Source: Streptomyces noursei (GTDB lineage: Bacteria > Actinomycetota > Actinomycetes > Streptomycetales > Streptomycetaceae). Taken from it: DNA of 64,000 bases. The position numbers and the translations under genes are program-made. The DNA lies in contig NZ_CP070326.1 of NCBI RefSeq assembly GCF_016917755.1, positions 4,154,001 to 4,218,000 on the forward strand, read 5' to 3'. Positions 62,849 to 64,000 of the stretch are shown piece by piece. The notes beneath the pieces were generated by a model, which had not been told where the DNA came from, did no database searches, and was given only the letters and a program-made list of their open reading frames with translations. Positions within the stretch are counted from its first letter, which is position 1. Each line of letters starts with the position of its first letter.

Positions 62849-64000
62849 ATGAACAACTCTCCGGGCTGGGCCTCGCCCGGATCTTCCCCCTCCGACGAGC
62901 CGGGCCGCGGCACCCCGGAGCAGCCCATCCAGCCGCCGGTTCCGGAAGACCGTTCCGACGCCGCCCAGCAGCCGACCCCACCGAACTGGTCCAGCAACCA
63001 GCCGCCTCCCGGCCAGTGGACGACCCCGGCCGGCATCCCCGGCCAGAGCGGACCCGGCGGCCGGAGCACCCACGGCGCCGAGGAACGCACCCGTGCCTCG
63101 TCCGGATCGGCCCAGGCCGGCTGGACCGCTCCGCCGGGCCCCGGCGGCCAGGGCGCCTGGGGCGGCGGTCCCGGCTGGGGCGGCGGCTGGAGCGCGATGC
63201 CGCCCGTCGCCAAGCCGGGCGTGATCCCGCTGCGTCCGCTCGGCGTCGGCGAGATCCTCGACGGCGCGGTCGCCACCATGCGCGCCCACTGGCGCACCGT
63301 GCTCGGCATCTCGCTGATCGTCGCGGTCATCTCGCAGACCGCCGTCACGGTCGTCACCGGGCTGTGGTTCCCCAGTTCCGGTCTTGGCACCGTCCGTGAC
63401 GACGGCACCCGGCCGCCGCTGCGGCAGGTCCTGAGCGAGATGGGCAACTCCCTCACCGGCTCCGCCATCAGCGCCCTCATCGGGCTGCTCGGCACGATCA
63501 TCGCCACCGGGATGCTGACCATGGTCATCAGTCGGGCGGTCCTGGGCCGCCCGGTGACCGCCGGGGGTGCCTGGAGCGACGCCCGCGGCCAGCTCCCGCG
63601 CCTGCTCGGTCTGCTCGTCCTGCTGCCCCTGATCATCAGCGCCGTCTTCATGGCCGGGATGACCCCGGGCATCATCATCACCAGCTCCGGATCGCTCGGC
63701 CTCGGACTCGGACTCATGCTGCTCGGCCTGTTCGCCGCCGGCGTCGTGAGCATCTGGCTGTGGGTCCGCTTCAGCCTCGCCTCCCCGGCACTGATGCTGG
63801 AGAAGCAGGGCGTCATCGCGTCCATGCGCCGCTCCGCCAAGCTCGTCCGCGGCTCCTGGTGGCGGGTGCTGGGCGTCCAGCTCCTCGCCTACCTGTTGAT
63901 CTCCATCATCCAGTTCATCATCCAGATCCCGGCCACCTTCGTCGCCTTCCTGATAGGCGGTGAGAGCCTCATGGACTGGGCGGACGGCACCAGCAACTCC
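62849..64000 (+). CDS. Multi-pass membrane protein with Pro/Gly-rich N-terminus (partial, cut by window end)
   Basis: The first 384 residues are visible and the frame is open to the end of the window. ATG 62849 has AAGAAGGAG 5 bases upstream. Residues 1-~125 are Pro/Gly/Ser/Gln-rich with WGGG repeats and probably cytoplasmic. Then come IPLRPLGVGEILDGAVATMRAHW and several membrane helices (VLGISLIVAVISQTAVTVV; ALIGLLGTIIATGMLTMV; LLGLLVLLPLIISAVFMAG; LMLLGLFAAGVVSIWLWVR). This resembles the membrane domain found in glycerophosphoryl diester phosphodiesterase-like proteins (DUF/GPDPase_memb), without a visible catalytic domain. Function unknown. Confidence 0.85.
   Translation, partial: MNNSPGWASPGSSPSDEPGRGTPEQPIQPPVPEDRSDAAQQPTPPNWSSNQPPPGQWTTPAGIPGQSGPGGRSTHGAEERTRASSGSAQAGWTAPPGPGGQGAWGGGPGWGGGWSAMPPVAKPGVIPLRPLGVGEILDGAVATMRAHWRTVLGISLIVAVISQTAVTVVTGLWFPSSGLGTVRDDGTRPPLRQVLSEMGNSLTGSAISALIGLLGTIIATGMLTMVISRAVLGRPVTAGGAWSDARGQLPRLLGLLVLLPLIISAVFMAGMTPGIIITSSGSLGLGLGLMLLGLFAAGVVSIWLWVRFSLASPALMLEKQGVIASMRRSAKLVRGSWWRVLGVQLLAYLLISIIQFIIQIPATFVAFLIGGESLMDWADGTSNS

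Overview
The window is very GC-rich DNA with almost exclusively G/C third codon positions. It carries Streptomyces core genes in their usual neighbourhood: secA, long-form hpf, the mtnA-mtrA-mtrB-lpqB cluster, the ~180-kDa-type NAD-glutamate dehydrogenase and a PkaA/PkaB-like kinase pair. I read it as an internal stretch of a Streptomyces (or closely related streptomycete) chromosome. I saw no tRNA, rRNA, CRISPR, replication origin or phage genes. One insertion sequence (IS630 family) is present.

Layout. 1-6.8 kb: two Ser/Thr protein kinases on the minus strand, and divergently a large FHA + FtsK-type ATPase resembling the EssC/EccC ATPases. 6.8-11.2 kb: a repeat-rich leader and a sugar-type ABC importer operon (lipoprotein binding protein and two permeases, no ATPase), one permease carrying an inserted extracytoplasmic domain. 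11.5-20.1 kb: two methyltransferases, a giant GT2-TagF fusion, another GT2 protein and galE. 20.1-25.6 kb: a CocE-type hydrolase with a divergent TetR regulator and a perfect palindromic operator, a secreted alpha/beta hydrolase with its own palindromic operator, and a GntR regulator facing an HATPase protein across a set of TCTAGA boxes. 25.6-34.2 kb: a GT2 protein, then YfhO-like, DPM/CsbB-like and GtrA-like membrane glycosylation genes, and a Tat-exported PIG-L deacetylase. 34.5-37.4 kb: a third kinase whose stop codon was hit by an IS630 element. 37.5-40.0 kb: a TetR regulator and a TagGH/Wzm-Wzt type polysaccharide exporter. 40.3-64 kb: mostly core genes (glutamate dehydrogenase, HAD phosphatase, Rv3235-family gene, secA, GNAT, AlkX/YcaQ-type DNA glycosylase, LuxR response regulator, hpf, comF, lpqB-mtrB-mtrA-mtnA, and a membrane protein cut by the window end).

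How the parts may work together. Three blocks (11.5-20 kb, 25.6-34 kb, 38-40 kb) point to synthesis, export and extracytoplasmic decoration of a teichoic-acid-like wall polymer: UDP-sugar supply (GalE), polymerase (TagF domain), ABC exporter, lipid-linked sugar transferase/flippase/transferase trio, and an exported deacetylase. The kinases and the MtrAB-LpqB system are envelope-signalling genes. Separately, the AlkX-like glycosylase and the HAD phosphatase, about 6 kb apart on opposite strands, each have a match to the RecA-independent (PafBC-type) DNA-damage promoter TTGTCRGTG-N8-TANNNT, positioned so that the mRNA would begin at or within a base of the ATG.

Limits: functions are assigned from motifs read by eye, with no database search. 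Start codons were chosen from Shine-Dalgarno (SD) sequences, promoter spacing and family length.
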